This document shows, piece by piece, positions 1 through 10,219 of a DNA stretch of 64,000 bases; the first letter of the stretch is position 1, and each line of letters opens with the position of its first letter. The stretch spans positions 1-64,000 of the forward strand of contig NZ_ATUK01000002.1 of assembly GCF_000420165.1 (NCBI RefSeq). The letters run 5' to 3'. The stretch comes from Thioalkalivibrio sp. AKL19. GTDB taxonomy: Bacteria; Pseudomonadota; Gammaproteobacteria; Ectothiorhodospirales; Ectothiorhodospiraceae. The position numbers were made by a program, and so were the translations under genes. Below the pieces are notes generated by a model. The model had not been told where the DNA came from. It saw only the letters and a program-made list of their open reading frames with translations, and did no database searches.

Positions 1-8
1 TCCAGCAT
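1..8 (-). CDS. Possible start of a truncated gene
   Basis: On the minus strand an ATG lies at positions 8-6, preceded six bases upstream by a strong Shine-Dalgarno-like GGGAGGG. Only two complete codons fall inside the window, so nothing can be said about the product. It would be co-directional with the mrp operon, about 146 bases downstream of mrpG. This is an inference from a ribosome-binding site and a start codon only. Confidence 0.3.
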
Positions 9-154
9 CGCTCCCTCCCGTGTCCTTCCTGGCTCCACGCGAGACTACGATGCCCTTCAGCGGTCGAACACCTCCCCGGTATCCTTCGATGAACTTTTTT
101 TGTGGGCTCCGGTTCCGCCCTGGATGCGGCGCGAGCGCAGACCCCGGCACCGCC

Positions 155-550
155 TCAGGAGCGCGGTGCGTCGTCCTCGGAGCGCTCCCGCATCTCGGGA
201 GGCGACTCCAGGGTGTGGGTCTTCTCGTCATAGCGGCCCTTCAGTTCGTCGGTCTTGCTGTGCTCCCACAGCGGCACGCCGACGAAGTATCCGGCGCGGC
301 CGATCGCGTGCGCGGCCACCGGCGCGGTCAGCAACAGGAAGCCGATGACCGCCACCGCGCGGGTGGTCACCCCACCATCGCCGAAGTACACGGCCACCCC
401 GACCATCATCAGACCGGCCCCCAGTACCCCCGCCTTGGTCGTGGCATGCAGGCGCATCGGCAGGTCGGGCATGCGCACCAGGCCCAGCGCCGCGACCACC
501 ATGAACGCGGCACCCACCACCAGAAACAGGCCAGTAAAGAACTCAGTCAT
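155..550 (-). CDS. mrpG: Na+/H+ antiporter subunit MrpG/MnhG
   Basis: This 131-residue protein has three predicted membrane helices and is the last subunit of the multisubunit Mrp cation/proton antiporter in the inner membrane. The family motif LVRMPDLPMRLHATTKAG follows the first helix, and a hydrophilic acidic tail of about 40 residues closes the protein. An in-frame ATG 36 bases upstream exists, but the start at 550 matches the family N-terminus and overlaps the mrpF stop by 8 bases, as expected for translational coupling. It ends the mrpABCDEFG operon. Confidence 0.93.
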   Translation of the reverse strand: MTEFFTGLFLVVGAAFMVVAALGLVRMPDLPMRLHATTKAGVLGAGLMMVGVAVYFGDGGVTTRAVAVIGFLLLTAPVAAHAIGRAGYFVGVPLWEHSKTDELKGRYDEKTHTLESPPEMRERSEDDAPRS

Positions 551-824
551 CGTCGCGGTGCCCCCCTTTCTCCAGATAGCGGGCAAAGCCGACCGCAGCG
601 AGGAACGCGGTCAGCGCCAGCACCATGGCCACATCAATAAACGGCGTCCGCCCGCTGGACACTACATACACCGCGATGAAGCCGATGGTCAGCGACGCGA
701 TCAACTCCAGCGCGACCACGCGATCCGGCAGCGTCGGCCCCAGATACAGCCGCCAGAAGCCCAGCAGCAGTGCGATACTCAGCAGCACGTTGGCAGCAAT
801 GATGGCGATATCGAACATCTGCAT
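543..824 (-). CDS. mrpF: Na+/H+ antiporter subunit MrpF/MnhF
   Basis: This 93-residue protein has three transmembrane helices and the family motif GPTLPDRVVALELI between helices one and two. It is a small subunit required for assembly of the Mrp complex. It sits 9 bases after mrpE and overlaps mrpG. Length and motif match the MrpF/PhaF family. Confidence 0.93.
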   Translation of the reverse strand: MQMFDIAIIAANVLLSIALLLGFWRLYLGPTLPDRVVALELIASLTIGFIAVYVVSSGRTPFIDVAMVLALTAFLAAVGFARYLEKGGHRDDD

Positions 825-833
825 CCCCTGCGG

Positions 834-1307
834 CTAGCGCAGGACCTCCAGGGCACGGTGTTCCAGGTACTTGATCGAGCGAATCACCTCGTCCCGGTCC
901 TCGATGTACATCACGTGGATGTACAGCACTTTCTTGTCCGTGGACACGTCCAGGCTCAGCGTCCCCGGGGTCAGCGAGATCAGGTTGGCGACAATGGTGA
1001 TCTCGCCATCGGTCTCGGCATCCAGCGGGAACGCGATTACGCCTGGCACCATGTGGTGGGTCGGCGTCATCACGTCATACGCCACCTTCAGATTGGACAG
1101 GAACAGCTCCCACAGGAAGTAGCCAATGAACGCAATGAACTTCGGCACCCGCCGCGCGTAACTGGAAAAACCCGGTTTGTCACGCAGCGCAAAGGCCAGC
1201 AGCACATAGCCGAGGAAGAACCCCACCAGCAGATTGCCGGTGGTGAAGGTTCCGGTCAGGAAGACCCAGATCAGGGCCAGCGCGATATTCCAGGTCAAGG
1301 CGATCAT
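834..1307 (-). CDS. mrpE: Na+/H+ antiporter subunit MrpE/MnhE
   Basis: This 157-residue membrane protein has N-terminal helices (ALIWVFLTGTF) and a C-terminal hydrophilic domain with SLTPGTLSLDV, a hallmark of MrpE. The chosen ATG at 1307 overlaps the mrpD stop by four bases, whereas a longer in-frame reading would run into mrpD without family similarity. MrpE is an accessory subunit of the Mrp antiporter. Confidence 0.93.
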   Translation of the reverse strand: MIALTWNIALALIWVFLTGTFTTGNLLVGFFLGYVLLAFALRDKPGFSSYARRVPKFIAFIGYFLWELFLSNLKVAYDVMTPTHHMVPGVIAFPLDAETDGEITIVANLISLTPGTLSLDVSTDKKVLYIHVMYIEDRDEVIRSIKYLEHRALEVLR

Positions 1308-2803
1308 TGCCGCGTCTCTCCCAGCACGGCCTCGATGTACTGCGACGGATCCAGCAGCTGCTCGGCCGACATCAAAGCCATCTGGTAGATCGGCTCGCCG
1401 TACAGACCGATAGCGACGGTCATCAGGGCCAGCATGATGACCGGGATCCACATCCAGATCATCGGGCCGGAAGTCACGTCATCCGTCTCCACCCCTTCCG
1501 GTTGCGCCTTCCAGAACACCTCGGCCCAGATCTTGATCATCGAGTACAGCGTCAGCAGGCCCACCACCAGCGCGACCGCCACCGCCCAGTACGCCTCCGC
1601 CTCGATACCGGCGCGGATGATGATGAACTTGGCGAAGAACCCGGACAGCGGCGGCAACCCGGCCAGCGACAGCGCCGGAATCAGGAACAGCACACCCAGC
1701 ATCGGATGCGTGCGGTAGATGCCCCCCATCTGCTTCAGCTCGTGGGTGCCCTTCATCACGAAGGTGATCCCGCTGATCAGGAACAGATTCGCCTTCACGA
1801 TGATGTGGTGCATGATGTAGAACACCCCGCCGACCAGCGCCAGCGGCGTGAACAGCGCCAGCCCCATGATCATGTAGCCGATCTGGCTGATGATGTGGAA
1901 CGACAGGATGCGCCGGAATTCGTAGTGCGCCGCCGCCCCGAGCACGCCGGTCAGCATGGTCGCGGCCGCGACCCACAGCAGGATCTCGTGGGTATAGTCC
2001 ACGTCCTGATTGAAGATCAGCGTGAACACGCGATACAGCGCGTACACACCGACCTTGGTCAGCAGGCCCGCGAACAGCGCGGAGACGGCGACCTTGGGCG
2101 TGTGATAGGAGGCCGGCAGCCAGAAAAAGAACGGAAACGCCGCCGCCTTCACCCCGAATGCGACCAGGTACAGCATCGCAATCACGGTGATCAGACCGGT
2201 GTCCTCCACCGTAGACAACTTGTCGCCGATGTCCGCCATGTTCAGCGTACCGGTCAGACCATAGGTCAGGCCGATCGCGGTCAGGAAGATCATCGACGAC
2301 AGCAGGTTCAGGGTGACGTACTTGATCGCCCCCTCCATCTGCGCGCGCTCCCCGCCCAGGATCAGCAGCGCGAAGGAGGCGACCAGCATCACCTCGAACC
2401 ACACGTAGAGGTTGAAGATATCGCCGGTCAGGAAGGCGCCGTTCACACCGGCCAGCAGCAGGTGCAGCAACGGGTAGTAGCCGAACTTCTCCGACATCTT
2501 GCCGATGCCGGAGAGCGAATAGAGCGCGGTGGCAAAGCCGATGATGCCGGTCAGCACGACCATGATCGCGGCCAGCATGTCCGAGACCAGCACGATGCCG
2601 AACGGAGCGGGCCAGGAGCCCATCTCCATCACCACGTGCCCGTGCTCCCAGGTATCGGCCAGCAACCAGACGCTGACGGCCAGCATCGCACCGGTGCCCA
2701 GCACGCCGAGCGAGCGCTGCGCGAAATGCGAGCGCCAGAACATCACCGACAGCGCGCCGAACAGCAGCGGCAGCACGACCGGAAGGGCCACCGACATCAT
2801 CAT
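1304..2803 (-). CDS. mrpD: Na+/H+ antiporter subunit MrpD/MnhD
   Basis: This 499-residue polytopic protein is homologous to the NuoN/NuoM proton-pumping subunits of complex I. The central region carries the family segment [19 protein letters not shown] with its conserved lysine, followed by a second conserved region around [13 protein letters not shown]. MrpD and MrpA are the presumed ion-translocating subunits. It overlaps mrpC and mrpE by four bases each. Confidence 0.95.
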   Translation of the reverse strand: MMMSVALPVVLPLLFGALSVMFWRSHFAQRSLGVLGTGAMLAVSVWLLADTWEHGHVVMEMGSWPAPFGIVLVSDMLAAIMVVLTGIIGFATALYSLSGIGKMSEKFGYYPLLHLLLAGVNGAFLTGDIFNLYVWFEVMLVASFALLILGGERAQMEGAIKYVTLNLLSSMIFLTAIGLTYGLTGTLNMADIGDKLSTVEDTGLITVIAMLYLVAFGVKAAAFPFFFWLPASYHTPKVAVSALFAGLLTKVGVYALYRVFTLIFNQDVDYTHEILLWVAAATMLTGVLGAAAHYEFRRILSFHIISQIGYMIMGLALFTPLALVGGVFYIMHHIIVKANLFLISGITFVMKGTHELKQMGGIYRTHPMLGVLFLIPALSLAGLPPLSGFFAKFIIIRAGIEAEAYWAVAVALVVGLLTLYSMIKIWAEVFWKAQPEGVETDDVTSGPMIWMWIPVIMLALMTVAIGLYGEPIYQMALMSAEQLLDPSQYIEAVLGETRQ

Positions 2804-3147
2804 CGATCGGTATCCTTCATCTGGTCCATGTCATCCGCCTGCACCACCTCATAGGCGCGGTGGATCAGCACCACGGCGAACGCCAGCACCCCGAAGCCAA
2901 TGACGATCGCGGTCAGCACCACGGCCTGCGCCAGGGGGTCGGCCGCGATCCCCTCGGGCACCGTGTCCCCGGGCGAGATCAGTGGCGGCGCGCCCGACAT
3001 CATGCCGGCCACGGTGAAGATCAGCAGGTTGGCAGCATTCGACAGCAGCACCAGCCCGATCACCAGCTTCACGATCGAGCGGCGCAGCATCATGTAGATG
3101 GCCGCGGCGTAGAGGCCGCCGACCACGAAGGCCATGACGACTTCCAT
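2800..3147 (-). CDS. mrpC: Na+/H+ antiporter subunit MrpC/MnhC
   Basis: This 115-residue, three-helix protein is homologous to NuoK. The motif [14 protein letters not shown] and the segment [17 protein letters not shown] are typical of the NuoK/MrpC fold. The start at 3147 shares one base with the mrpB stop (TAATG arrangement). A longer in-frame reading upstream is a shadow of mrpB. Confidence 0.94.
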   Translation of the reverse strand: MEVVMAFVVGGLYAAAIYMMLRRSIVKLVIGLVLLSNAANLLIFTVAGMMSGAPPLISPGDTVPEGIAADPLAQAVVLTAIVIGFGVLAFAVVLIHRAYEVVQADDMDQMKDTDR

Positions 3148-3572
3148 TATTCCTCCGCCTCCGCGAGGTTCAGCATGATGGTCAGCACCGAGCCGATCAC
3201 CACCAGATACACGCCGATGTCGAAGATCAGCACGGTGGAGAGCTTCATCTCGCCGAACAGGGGCGCGGTGAACTCCCACCACTGGGCGGTAAAGAAGGCC
3301 TGACCGCGGAAAACCCCGGGAATGGCGCTGATCACGGCCAGCACCATGCCGGTGCCGAGCACGTCGCGCGGATCCACCCGCAGCACCTTGCGCGCCGACT
3401 GGATGTCCATCGAAAACAGGTACAGCACGATGGCCGCGGCCGCGACCAGCCCGCCGATGAACCCGCCGCCCGGCTCGTCATGGCCGCGCAGCAGCAGGAA
3501 CACGGAAAACAGCAGCAGCAGCGGCAGCAGGAAATGCCCCGCCGTGCGCAGGATCAGGGAGTGCATGTTCAT
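3147..3572 (-). CDS. mrpB: Na+/H+ antiporter subunit MrpB/MnhB
   Basis: This 141-residue protein has four predicted helices and the signature [12 protein letters not shown] near residue 31, diagnostic of the MrpB domain. The start at 3572 overlaps the mrpA stop by four bases (ATGA). The short length shows that the remaining MrpB-like region is fused to the C-terminus of MrpA, as in the canonical seven-gene Mrp layout. Confidence 0.94.
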   Translation of the reverse strand: MNMHSLILRTAGHFLLPLLLLFSVFLLLRGHDEPGGGFIGGLVAAAAIVLYLFSMDIQSARKVLRVDPRDVLGTGMVLAVISAIPGVFRGQAFFTAQWWEFTAPLFGEMKLSTVLIFDIGVYLVVIGSVLTIMLNLAEAEE

Positions 3573-5869
3573 CGGCGGTCCTCCGCGCGGAAACGCAGCA
3601 TCGCGTACACCCCGATCGCCGCCAGCGCGAGCACGAAGATCTCGCCCAGGGTATCCAGCGCGCGGAAGTCCACCAGCACCACGTTGACGATATTGCGGCC
3701 ATAACCGGAGGGCACCGACTCGTCGATGAAGTACTGCGAGATCGAGGGGAACAAGCGCGCATCCAGAGTGCTCAGGATCAGCAGTGTGATCATCCCGCCC
3801 ATCACCAGCGCGATACCGGCATCGCGCACGCGCAGCGCCTTGGATGACAGGTTCAGGAAGCCCGGCAGGCGGAACAGCACCAGCACCAACAGGATCACGG
3901 TCAGGGTCTCGACCAGCACCTGGGTAATGCCGACATCGGCGGCGCTGTAGAGCACGTAGACCAGCGCCACGGTAAAGCCCATTGAACCGAGGGCCACCAC
4001 CGCCCCCAGGCGCGAGCGGGTCAGCACCGCGAACAGCATGGAGGCGACCAGGATCGCCAGGATCGCGATCTCGTGGATCTGCAGCGCGGCCCAGTCGACC
4101 TGCCCGACACCCACGTCGAACAACTGCGCCGTCACGCCGACCAGGCCCGCGGTCATCGCGACGATCACGATCACGTAGTAGCGCAGGTAGCCGTTCTGCA
4201 ACACGCGAGTCTGCCATTCGGACAGTGCCACCAGGCCGTCCATCATCTTGAAGTAGCCCTTCTCCGGCCCGTATTCGGCGGCGCGGTCCACCCATGCCAG
4301 CGCGCGGCGCGCCTGTTCCCAGCGCCAGTACAGGACACCACCGGCCACCAGGCTGAACGCGGAGATCGCCAGCGGCCAGTTAAGCCCGTGCCACAACGCC
4401 AGATAGCCGTCCACCGGCGTGCCCTGCACACTGGCCGCCGCGGCGTTGATCAGGCCCTCGTCCGCCAACCCCGGCCCGAGACCGAAGATCAGGCCCAGGC
4501 TCGCGAGCACCGCCGGACCGGCGAGCATCGCCACCGGGGCGTCATGGTGCGGCGTCTTCGGCGTATCCACCTTCGCCCCAAACCAGGGGCGGATACCGAC
4601 GATCGCGGCCACCGCGACCCCGAGGATCGCGGTCAGCACCGCCAGCAGGGCGAGGATGCCGCCCAGGCTTGGTGCGTCAAGCACCGCCTCCAGCATCAGT
4701 TCCTTCGCAACAAAACCGAACAACGGGATGACCCCGCCCAGCGACAGTGCCGCGAGGATCGCGAACGCCGCCGTCACCGGGAGCGCGCTGCGCAGCCCCC
4801 CGGTCTGCAGGAAGTCCTTCGCCCCGGCCTCGTGGTCGAGGATGCCGGCGACCAGGAACAGCGCGCCCTTGTACAGCGAATGCGCCAGGAGGAAGGCCAT
4901 CGCCGCCATCAATGCGGTCTCGGTGCCGATCCCGATCAGCATGGTCAGCGTGCCCAGTGCCATCACGGTGGAGTACGCCAGCACCTTCTTCACGCCGGTC
5001 GAGCGGAAGGCCAGGAAGACCCCGGTGAACATGGTCACCGCGCCGAACAGTGCCAGCGTGGTGAACCAGATATCGGTCCCCCCCAGCGAGGGATTCAGGC
5101 GCGCCATCAGGTACACGCCTGCTTTCACCATGGTGGCCGAGTGGAGGTAGGCGGAGACCGGCGTCGGCGCGGCCATCGCGCGCGGCAGCCAGAAGTGGAA
5201 CGGGACCTGGGCCGACTTGGTGAATGCCCCGAGCAGAATCAGGATCAGCAATGGCAGGTAAAGCGCGTGCTCGCGCACCACGTCGCCATTGTTGAGGATC
5301 TCGGACAGCTCCCAGGAACCACCGGCCATCGCCAGCATGATGATCCCGGCCAGCAGCGCCAGGCCGCCGCCCACGGTGACGAACAGGCCCTGCAACGCGT
5401 ATTTCCGCGCGTCCAAGTTCTCGTGGTTGTAGCCGATCAGCAGGTAGGACGTGATGCTGGTCAGCTCCCAGAACACGAACATCGCGACCAGGTTGTCCGC
5501 CAGCACCAGCCCCAGCATGGAGCCCATGAAGGCGAGGATGATCACGTAGAAACGCCCGAGGTCGCGATCGCCCTCGAGGTAGCGCCCGGCATAGGTGACG
5601 ATGAAGAAGCCGATGCCCGAGATCAGCAGCGCGAACAGCAGCGAAAGGCCATCCACCAGGAACGAGAGCTGGATATCCAGCCCGGGCAGCCACGGCCAGG
5701 CCAGCACGATGGACTCGCCGCTGGAGACCGCCGGCAGGAAGCTGAGGAAATAGACGAACAGCGCCGCCGGCAGCAGACCCAGCACCCAGCCACTGGTACG
5801 GCCGCTCAGGCGGTGGACCGCGGGGGCAAACGCCGCGACCAGGAACGTTGACAGAATCGCGTAGAGCAT
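3569..5869 (-). CDS. mrpA: Na+/H+ antiporter subunit MrpA/MnhA
   Basis: This 766-residue protein is the large antiporter subunit. Residues 1 to about 500 form a NuoL-like proton-channel module with the segments [16 protein letters not shown] and [18 protein letters not shown] (conserved Glu and Lys). Residues of about 580-766 are the fused MrpB-like module, including the segment [16 protein letters not shown]. It is the first gene of mrpABCDEFG. The length is close to the usual 770-800 residues. The complex exports Na+ in exchange for protons, a central function for life at high pH and salt. About 200 bases upstream to the next gene hold no clear promoter match. Confidence 0.96.
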   Translation of the reverse strand: MLYAILSTFLVAAFAPAVHRLSGRTSGWVLGLLPAALFVYFLSFLPAVSSGESIVLAWPWLPGLDIQLSFLVDGLSLLFALLISGIGFFIVTYAGRYLEGDRDLGRFYVIILAFMGSMLGLVLADNLVAMFVFWELTSITSYLLIGYNHENLDARKYALQGLFVTVGGGLALLAGIIMLAMAGGSWELSEILNNGDVVREHALYLPLLILILLGAFTKSAQVPFHFWLPRAMAAPTPVSAYLHSATMVKAGVYLMARLNPSLGGTDIWFTTLALFGAVTMFTGVFLAFRSTGVKKVLAYSTVMALGTLTMLIGIGTETALMAAMAFLLAHSLYKGALFLVAGILDHEAGAKDFLQTGGLRSALPVTAAFAILAALSLGGVIPLFGFVAKELMLEAVLDAPSLGGILALLAVLTAILGVAVAAIVGIRPWFGAKVDTPKTPHHDAPVAMLAGPAVLASLGLIFGLGPGLADEGLINAAAASVQGTPVDGYLALWHGLNWPLAISAFSLVAGGVLYWRWEQARRALAWVDRAAEYGPEKGYFKMMDGLVALSEWQTRVLQNGYLRYYVIVIVAMTAGLVGVTAQLFDVGVGQVDWAALQIHEIAILAILVASMLFAVLTRSRLGAVVALGSMGFTVALVYVLYSAADVGITQVLVETLTVILLVLVLFRLPGFLNLSSKALRVRDAGIALVMGGMITLLILSTLDARLFPSISQYFIDESVPSGYGRNIVNVVLVDFRALDTLGEIFVLALAAIGVYAMLRFRAEDRR

Positions 5870-6068
5870 CCGGCCAGCTCAGTCCTTTTGGTTCCGGGCC
5901 ATATACGCGACCGGTCGCCGCGCGTGTAGGGTTCTACTAGCCCCGCTCGAGTTGGATCGGCACATCTTGGTGCAACCCCGGATCGAACGGTCGCGGAAGC
6001 CTACCGACTCGGGTGGGACCGCGCAAGAAACACGATGTTCCTCGGAACGATCCTTGGCGAAATGTCGG

Positions 6069-6770
6069 TCAGACCCAGTCGCTGCGGCGTCGGCGCGTCG
6101 GGATACGAGTCAGGATGATGCCCAGGATCACGGAACCCACCGTCACCAGCGCCCCGGTCATGAACCACTTGCGCTGGCTGTCTGCCTGCATCACCTCGAC
6201 CTGGCGACGGTACTCGTCGGCGGAGTCACGCGCCTCGATCAGCTCCTGCTCCAGGCGCCGGTTCTCGCGCTGGATCTCCTGCGGGCGCTCGGCAATGTCA
6301 CGCAATTCTTCCAGCTCCGCCTCCATGTCCGTGATCTGTGCCTGGAGCTCATCGCGCTCGGTGGTCAGTTCGTTGCGCCGATCCAGCAGTTCCGCGATCC
6401 GACCCTCCTGGTCATCCGCGCCGGAGCGGATCTCGGCAAGTTCGGCCTCGACCTCCGCCAGGCGTTCGCGGGAATGCGGCTCGTCCTGCAGGTAGCGCGT
6501 CAGGATCCAGGCCTCGTTGCCGCTGGGCAGACGCACCCGGCTCCAGCCGTCACCGGACTGCTCCATCACCGTGACCGGCTGCCCCGCACGCACCGCACTC
6601 ACGATACGGTTCTGATTCGACGGACCACCGCGAACCCCGACCTCGAGTTCCTCGCTGACGTATCGTGTCTGCTGCGCGGCCGCACCCGTCCAGGCCACCA
6701 TCAGCAACCCGCCCAGGATCAGCACCACCGCACGCATCGGCCACCCATTCATCGTCATGTCTGCTGCCAT
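6069..6770 (-). CDS. SH3-domain, coiled-coil membrane-anchored protein (YgiM/TIGR04211-like)
   Basis: This protein of about 233 residues has an N-terminal signal sequence, a bacterial SH3 domain (from RYVSEELEVGVRGGPS to AWILTRYLQDEP), a long charged coiled coil of about 100 residues, one C-terminal transmembrane helix and a basic tail (RRRRSDWV). This architecture matches the SH3-and-anchor family that includes E. coli YgiM. The role is unknown; SH3b domains often bind cell-wall material. Several in-frame ATGs occur (6803, 6770, 6758, 6752), so the start is uncertain. It stands alone, co-directional with mrp. Confidence 0.75.
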   Translation of the reverse strand: MAADMTMNGWPMRAVVLILGGLLMVAWTGAAAQQTRYVSEELEVGVRGGPSNQNRIVSAVRAGQPVTVMEQSGDGWSRVRLPSGNEAWILTRYLQDEPHSRERLAEVEAELAEIRSGADDQEGRIAELLDRRNELTTERDELQAQITDMEAELEELRDIAERPQEIQRENRRLEQELIEARDSADEYRRQVEVMQADSQRKWFMTGALVTVGSVILGIILTRIPTRRRRSDWV

Positions 6771-6880
6771 CTCTTGATTCGTCCGGGAACAACGGCGCTG
6801 CATTCTACAGCGGTACAGGCCGGGCGCGCGCCGGGCCGCGCCAGGGGTTGATGCAGTTCACATAACGCCCGGCGGATACC

Positions 6881-8233
6881 TCACATGAACTGCTCGCGCA
6901 CCGCGCGCGCCGGGAACGTGACCAGGTCAAAGGCCACCGGCAACAACCGCCGGATCTGGACCGCGGTCACCGCCAGCAGGTACAGGGTTCCGGCCAGCAC
7001 CGCGAGGAACAGGCTGACAAGCCCGCCCAGCATCACGCGGGTCGCCTGCAGCACACCCACCAGCCAGATCGGGGCCAGCGCTACGATCAGGGGGATGACC
7101 AGCCCGAGAACCGCGCCCACCGACTGTTCGAACAGATCCAGCGTCGCCGGGGGCGCGGCATCCCCGCCGGCCAGCAGGGTATCCACCAGCTCCCGCCGGT
7201 ACGCCACCCATTCCAGATGATACCCGCCAAAACCCGACACCAGTGCGACCATGGCCAGTGCGACCGCGGCCACTACCACGAGGCCACGGCGCACACCCTC
7301 GCTCCCGTCCATCAGGGCCTGTGGCAGGAGCCGCGAGACCCCCCGGGCCTCGGCCAGCAACCAGCCGCAGACCGCCGCGACCCCGAGCAGGAGTGCGATC
7401 ACCAGGTCCGGAAAGGCCACGCCGCCGGTCTCCATCGACCCCGGCAACTGCGCCCCCAGGGCCGGGTCGAACAACCCCTGGTACACGATCACCGCGACCC
7501 CGGTCAGGACCAGCCCGGCCGCGCCCAGCAGCCACTGGCTGCCGGCCTGGGCATACGCCGGCAACTGACGCCGGGCCGGATGGTCGCGGCTCTCGCAACG
7601 GGCCAGGCCGTTGTCCAGGCGCTCGCCCTGGCGCTGCAGGTCCGCCAGCCGCCGGTGCACCTGCTCCAGCCGCCCGGTGAGTTCGTGCAGCGGAGCCTCC
7701 AGACGACGACGGGCCGACAACAAGCCGCGCGCCATCTGCCGATGCTCCTCCATGCCCAGCCGGGCGATCCGCAGGACCGTCTCCTGCATGTCCTGCGCCA
7801 GGCGCTGCCCCTGCGGGCTATCGCTGACCGGTGTACGAACCAGGGCCTCAAGTCGGCTGACCCAGCCCGGCTCGGCGGAAAGCCGCCCCTCGTCGCGGCC
7901 GTAGGCGTCCTCCAGCTGCCGCAACGTCTCTTGGACCTGCTGGCGCAAATCGGGGATCTCGGCCAGGTCGTGGCCGACCAGGCGGGCATAGCGACGTTCC
8001 AGGGCATGGACCGCGACATGGACGCGTTCGGCCTCCAGCCGCGCCAGATGCGCATGGTGCCAGCGCAGGGTCGCATCGCGCAGATGCAGGACCTGGCGGC
8101 GCAGGGCACAGACCAGGCGGGTCAGCCCGCCCGTCACGCCCACCAGCAACCGGCGCAATGGCCGTCGCGCCAGGTCCAGCACCACGATCGCGACACCAAC
8201 CCCCAGTACCCACAGCAATACAGTGACGGCCAC
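6881..8233 (-). CDS. Uncharacterised coiled-coil polytopic membrane protein
   Basis: I do not recognise a named family. This 450-residue protein starts with one membrane helix, followed by about 190 Arg/Leu/Glu-rich residues predicted to be helical or coiled coil, then about five hydrophobic helices between residues 230 and 430. The layout superficially resembles large mechanosensitive or adhesion-type membrane proteins, but no diagnostic motif is seen. The start codon is GTG with an AAGGGG ribosome-binding site. It is a single-gene unit on the minus strand. Confidence 0.7.
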   Translation of the reverse strand: MAVTVLLWVLGVGVAIVVLDLARRPLRRLLVGVTGGLTRLVCALRRQVLHLRDATLRWHHAHLARLEAERVHVAVHALERRYARLVGHDLAEIPDLRQQVQETLRQLEDAYGRDEGRLSAEPGWVSRLEALVRTPVSDSPQGQRLAQDMQETVLRIARLGMEEHRQMARGLLSARRRLEAPLHELTGRLEQVHRRLADLQRQGERLDNGLARCESRDHPARRQLPAYAQAGSQWLLGAAGLVLTGVAVIVYQGLFDPALGAQLPGSMETGGVAFPDLVIALLLGVAAVCGWLLAEARGVSRLLPQALMDGSEGVRRGLVVVAAVALAMVALVSGFGGYHLEWVAYRRELVDTLLAGGDAAPPATLDLFEQSVGAVLGLVIPLIVALAPIWLVGVLQATRVMLGGLVSLFLAVLAGTLYLLAVTAVQIRRLLPVAFDLVTFPARAVREQFM

Positions 8234-8421
8234 GACTACCCCTTGCTTGTTGTTCTTTGAGGCATGGTCCGTGCCCGCCGCGTCCGGCGCAACTCCGGGC
8301 GCGAGAAACCCGCTGCACCATTATGTCGAATCGTTCCGGTTTCTGCCGCTGGACGCAGGGACCGCTCTCAAGTTTGACCGGCCCACGCCGATACCCCGGT
8401 TAAATCCCCGGAGACCTCGCG

Positions 8422-8736
8422 ATGCTCAGCCTCGACCTCCTGCCGACCCCCACGCCGGCCCGCACCGAGAACCCCGCCTGGCTGGACGCCGGCTTTACCG
8501 CCGGCTGGCTTCCGGCCTTCCGCCACCGTCGCACCGGCGAAGTCCATGCCAGCCACCTGGAAGACGGCCGCCTGGCCTGCACCCACATCCTGGACACGGT
8601 CCCCGCGCCCTGGGTCGCCGAGCGTGACGGTCAGGGGCGCCCCGGTGCCCTGATCGCCGACATTCAGGCCGGCTACCTGCGCGGCGATCGCTTCTTCACC
8701 CTCGCGGAACTGCTACGGTATCCGTCCGACGCCTGA
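8422..8736 (+). CDS. Hypothetical 104-residue protein
   Basis: This is a small soluble, acidic-to-neutral protein with no signal peptide and no motif I recognise. An upstream CCCCGGAG at about 8408 can serve as ribosome-binding site. Codon use is like its neighbours (strong GC3), and no longer competing frame covers the span. It lies just upstream of fabA in the same orientation, 92 bases away, but with a candidate promoter between them. Confidence 0.6.
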   Translation: MLSLDLLPTPTPARTENPAWLDAGFTAGWLPAFRHRRTGEVHASHLEDGRLACTHILDTVPAPWVAERDGQGRPGALIADIQAGYLRGDRFFTLAELLRYPSDA

Positions 8737-8771
8737 CGACCGGCCGGTCAGCGTCACCACGCCCGCCGCAA

Positions 8772-8800
8772 TTGCTTTTGCGCGCGGGTTTCGGTCCAAT
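8772..8800 (+). promoter_or_regulatory. Candidate sigma-70 promoter for fabA
   Basis: A -35-like TTGCTT (8772-8777) and a -10-like TCCAAT (8795-8800) are separated by exactly 17 bases, and transcription would begin about 20 bases before the fabA start codon. Each hexamer matches four of six consensus positions, so this is only a plausible site. Confidence 0.35.
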
Positions 8801-8828
8801 ACCGGCCTTTTCCCCGAGCGGCGCTCCC

Positions 8829-9341
8829 ATGCAGAAGAACCAGTACGATCGCGACGAACTCCTGGCCTGTGGCTACGGCAACATGTTCGGCCCGGGCAAC
8901 GCCCAGTTGCCGGTCCCCAACATGCTGATGATGGACCGCGTCCTGGAGATCAACAGCGACGGCGGCCAGTACGGCAAGGGCGAGATGATCGCCGAACTGG
9001 ATATCAACCCCGACCTCTGGTTCTTCGCCTGCCACTTTCCCGGTGACCCGGTCATGCCCGGCTGCCTCGGCCTCGACGCGATGTGGCAGCTGGTTGGCTT
9101 CTACCTGGCCTGGCTCGGCAACCCGGGCCGCGGTCGCGCCCTGGGCGTGGGCGAGGTCAAGTTTACCGGCCAGGTTCTGCCCACCGCGAAGAAGGTCACC
9201 TACCACATCGACATGAAACGGGTGATCTCGCGCAAGCTGGTCCTCGGCATCGGCGACGGCATCGTCAAGGTCGACGGCCGCCCGATCTACGAGGCCCATG
9301 ACCTCCGCGTCGGCCTGTTCACCTCCACCGAAAACTTCTAG
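8829..9341 (+). CDS. fabA: 3-hydroxydecanoyl-ACP dehydratase/isomerase FabA
   Basis: This 170-residue cytoplasmic enzyme dehydrates 3-hydroxydecanoyl-ACP and isomerises trans-2- to cis-3-decenoyl-ACP, the branch point of unsaturated fatty acid synthesis. The active site is visible: His69 in [20 protein letters not shown], with Asp83 in the same segment. The start at 8829 gives the usual family N-terminus; upstream in-frame codons have no family similarity. No fabB lies next to it, unlike the common fabA-fabB arrangement. A gene-free repeat region follows. Confidence 0.96.
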   Translation: MQKNQYDRDELLACGYGNMFGPGNAQLPVPNMLMMDRVLEINSDGGQYGKGEMIAELDINPDLWFFACHFPGDPVMPGCLGLDAMWQLVGFYLAWLGNPGRGRALGVGEVKFTGQVLPTAKKVTYHIDMKRVISRKLVLGIGDGIVKVDGRPIYEAHDLRVGLFTSTENF

Positions 9342-9479
9342 ACCCACCGGCTTCCGCCATCGCCTGCCTGGTAGAGGCTGGTCCTGGATCGTCGTTCGAT
9401 GTTTACGGTGGCTCCGGTCCGCCGCCTGCCGGTTGCTGGCTGGCCCTGGTTCGGCGCTCGGTGTTTACGTGCCTTCGTC

Positions 9480-9652
9480 CGGCCGCCTGCCACGCGCTCT
9501 CTCGCGAGCGCACCGCGAGGTACTTTCTTGCTTGCCCAAGAAAGTGCCCAAAGAAGGGCACCCGGATTCCGCCCGGGAACCTTGCTCCAGGGCCCTCGGG
9601 CCGGCGGCGCTGAACTCGCTGCGCCTGCGGCTCCGCTCAGACATCCAGCGCC
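9480..9652 (+). repeat. Left arm of large inverted repeat
   Basis: Two blocks of this arm recur in inverted orientation downstream. Block 9480-9525 matches the complement of 10095-10140 at 45 of 46 positions, and block 9606-9652 matches the complement of 9946-9992 at all 47 positions. Between the blocks lie 80 bases that are not obviously shared. A short hairpin (CTTTCTTG...CAAGAAAG, about 9523-9544) sits after the first block. Confidence 0.85.
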
Positions 9653-9945
9653 CCGAATTTGTAGAAAACGGGCCGGCCCGAGAACCCTTCCGCAAGGGGC
9701 TCCATACGGGAGGGGAAGGTCAAAACCGACCGTATCCCACGCTTCCGCCTGACCAAAGGCACAGCCATCCGAAAGCCCCAGCGCCCGCTCCGCGGGCGCG
9801 GCACGCAACGGCCGCAGGCCGAGCGTGCCGAAGATGCTCGAAGACCTAGCCATCATCCACTGGCAAGAACATGGGGATAGCCGTTGTTTGGACCTGCCTC
9901 CCCGTTGTCGTCGCGCCGAGTGGAGAGGCTTTTCGCGGGATTCAA

Positions 9946-10140
9946 GGCGCTGGATGTCTGAGCGGAGCCGCAGGCGCAGCGAGTTCAGCGCCGCCCGCGA
10001 AAAGCCTCGGAGCGAGGGAAACCCCGGCCCGCACAGCGGGCCGGGGTCGCGGCAGTCGGGCGTGTTTCTTGGGTACTTCTTTGCACGAGCAAAGAAGTAC
10101 CTCGCGGTGCGCTCGCGAGAGAGCGCCTGGCAGGCGGCCG
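9946..10140 (-). repeat. Right arm of large inverted repeat
   Basis: This is the inverted partner of 9480-9652. It contains the perfect 47-base block 9946-9992 and the 46-base block 10095-10140 with one mismatch. It also carries its own internal hairpin (GTACTTCTTTG...CAAAGAAGTAC, about 10073-10100), analogous to the left arm hairpin but with different stem sequence, which suggests compensatory change or a family of related elements. Confidence 0.85.
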
Positions 10141-10219
10141 GACAGAAGCCACCGTAAACACCAGACGATTAACCAGGCCCGGCCATTCGGCTCGAGAAAC
10201 CGCGACAGTCACCACTCGA

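Larger units (their letters stand above)
9342..10219. other. Gene-free 0.88 kb intergenic region with repeats
   Basis: No credible gene is present between fabA and the convergent gene ending at 10220. Open frames on both strands here encode low-quality Arg/Ser-rich peptides that mirror each other because they are read from the two arms of an inverted repeat. The region is dominated by the repeat arms annotated separately and by a short third copy (9398-9431) of the outer end of the repeat. Confidence 0.75.

Noticed and set aside
255-5851. Long plus-strand frames opposite the mrp operon, for example 1307-2854 and 4073-5851
   Set aside because: They are antisense shadows of strongly conserved membrane proteins, are extremely His/Gln/Arg-rich and have no family features.
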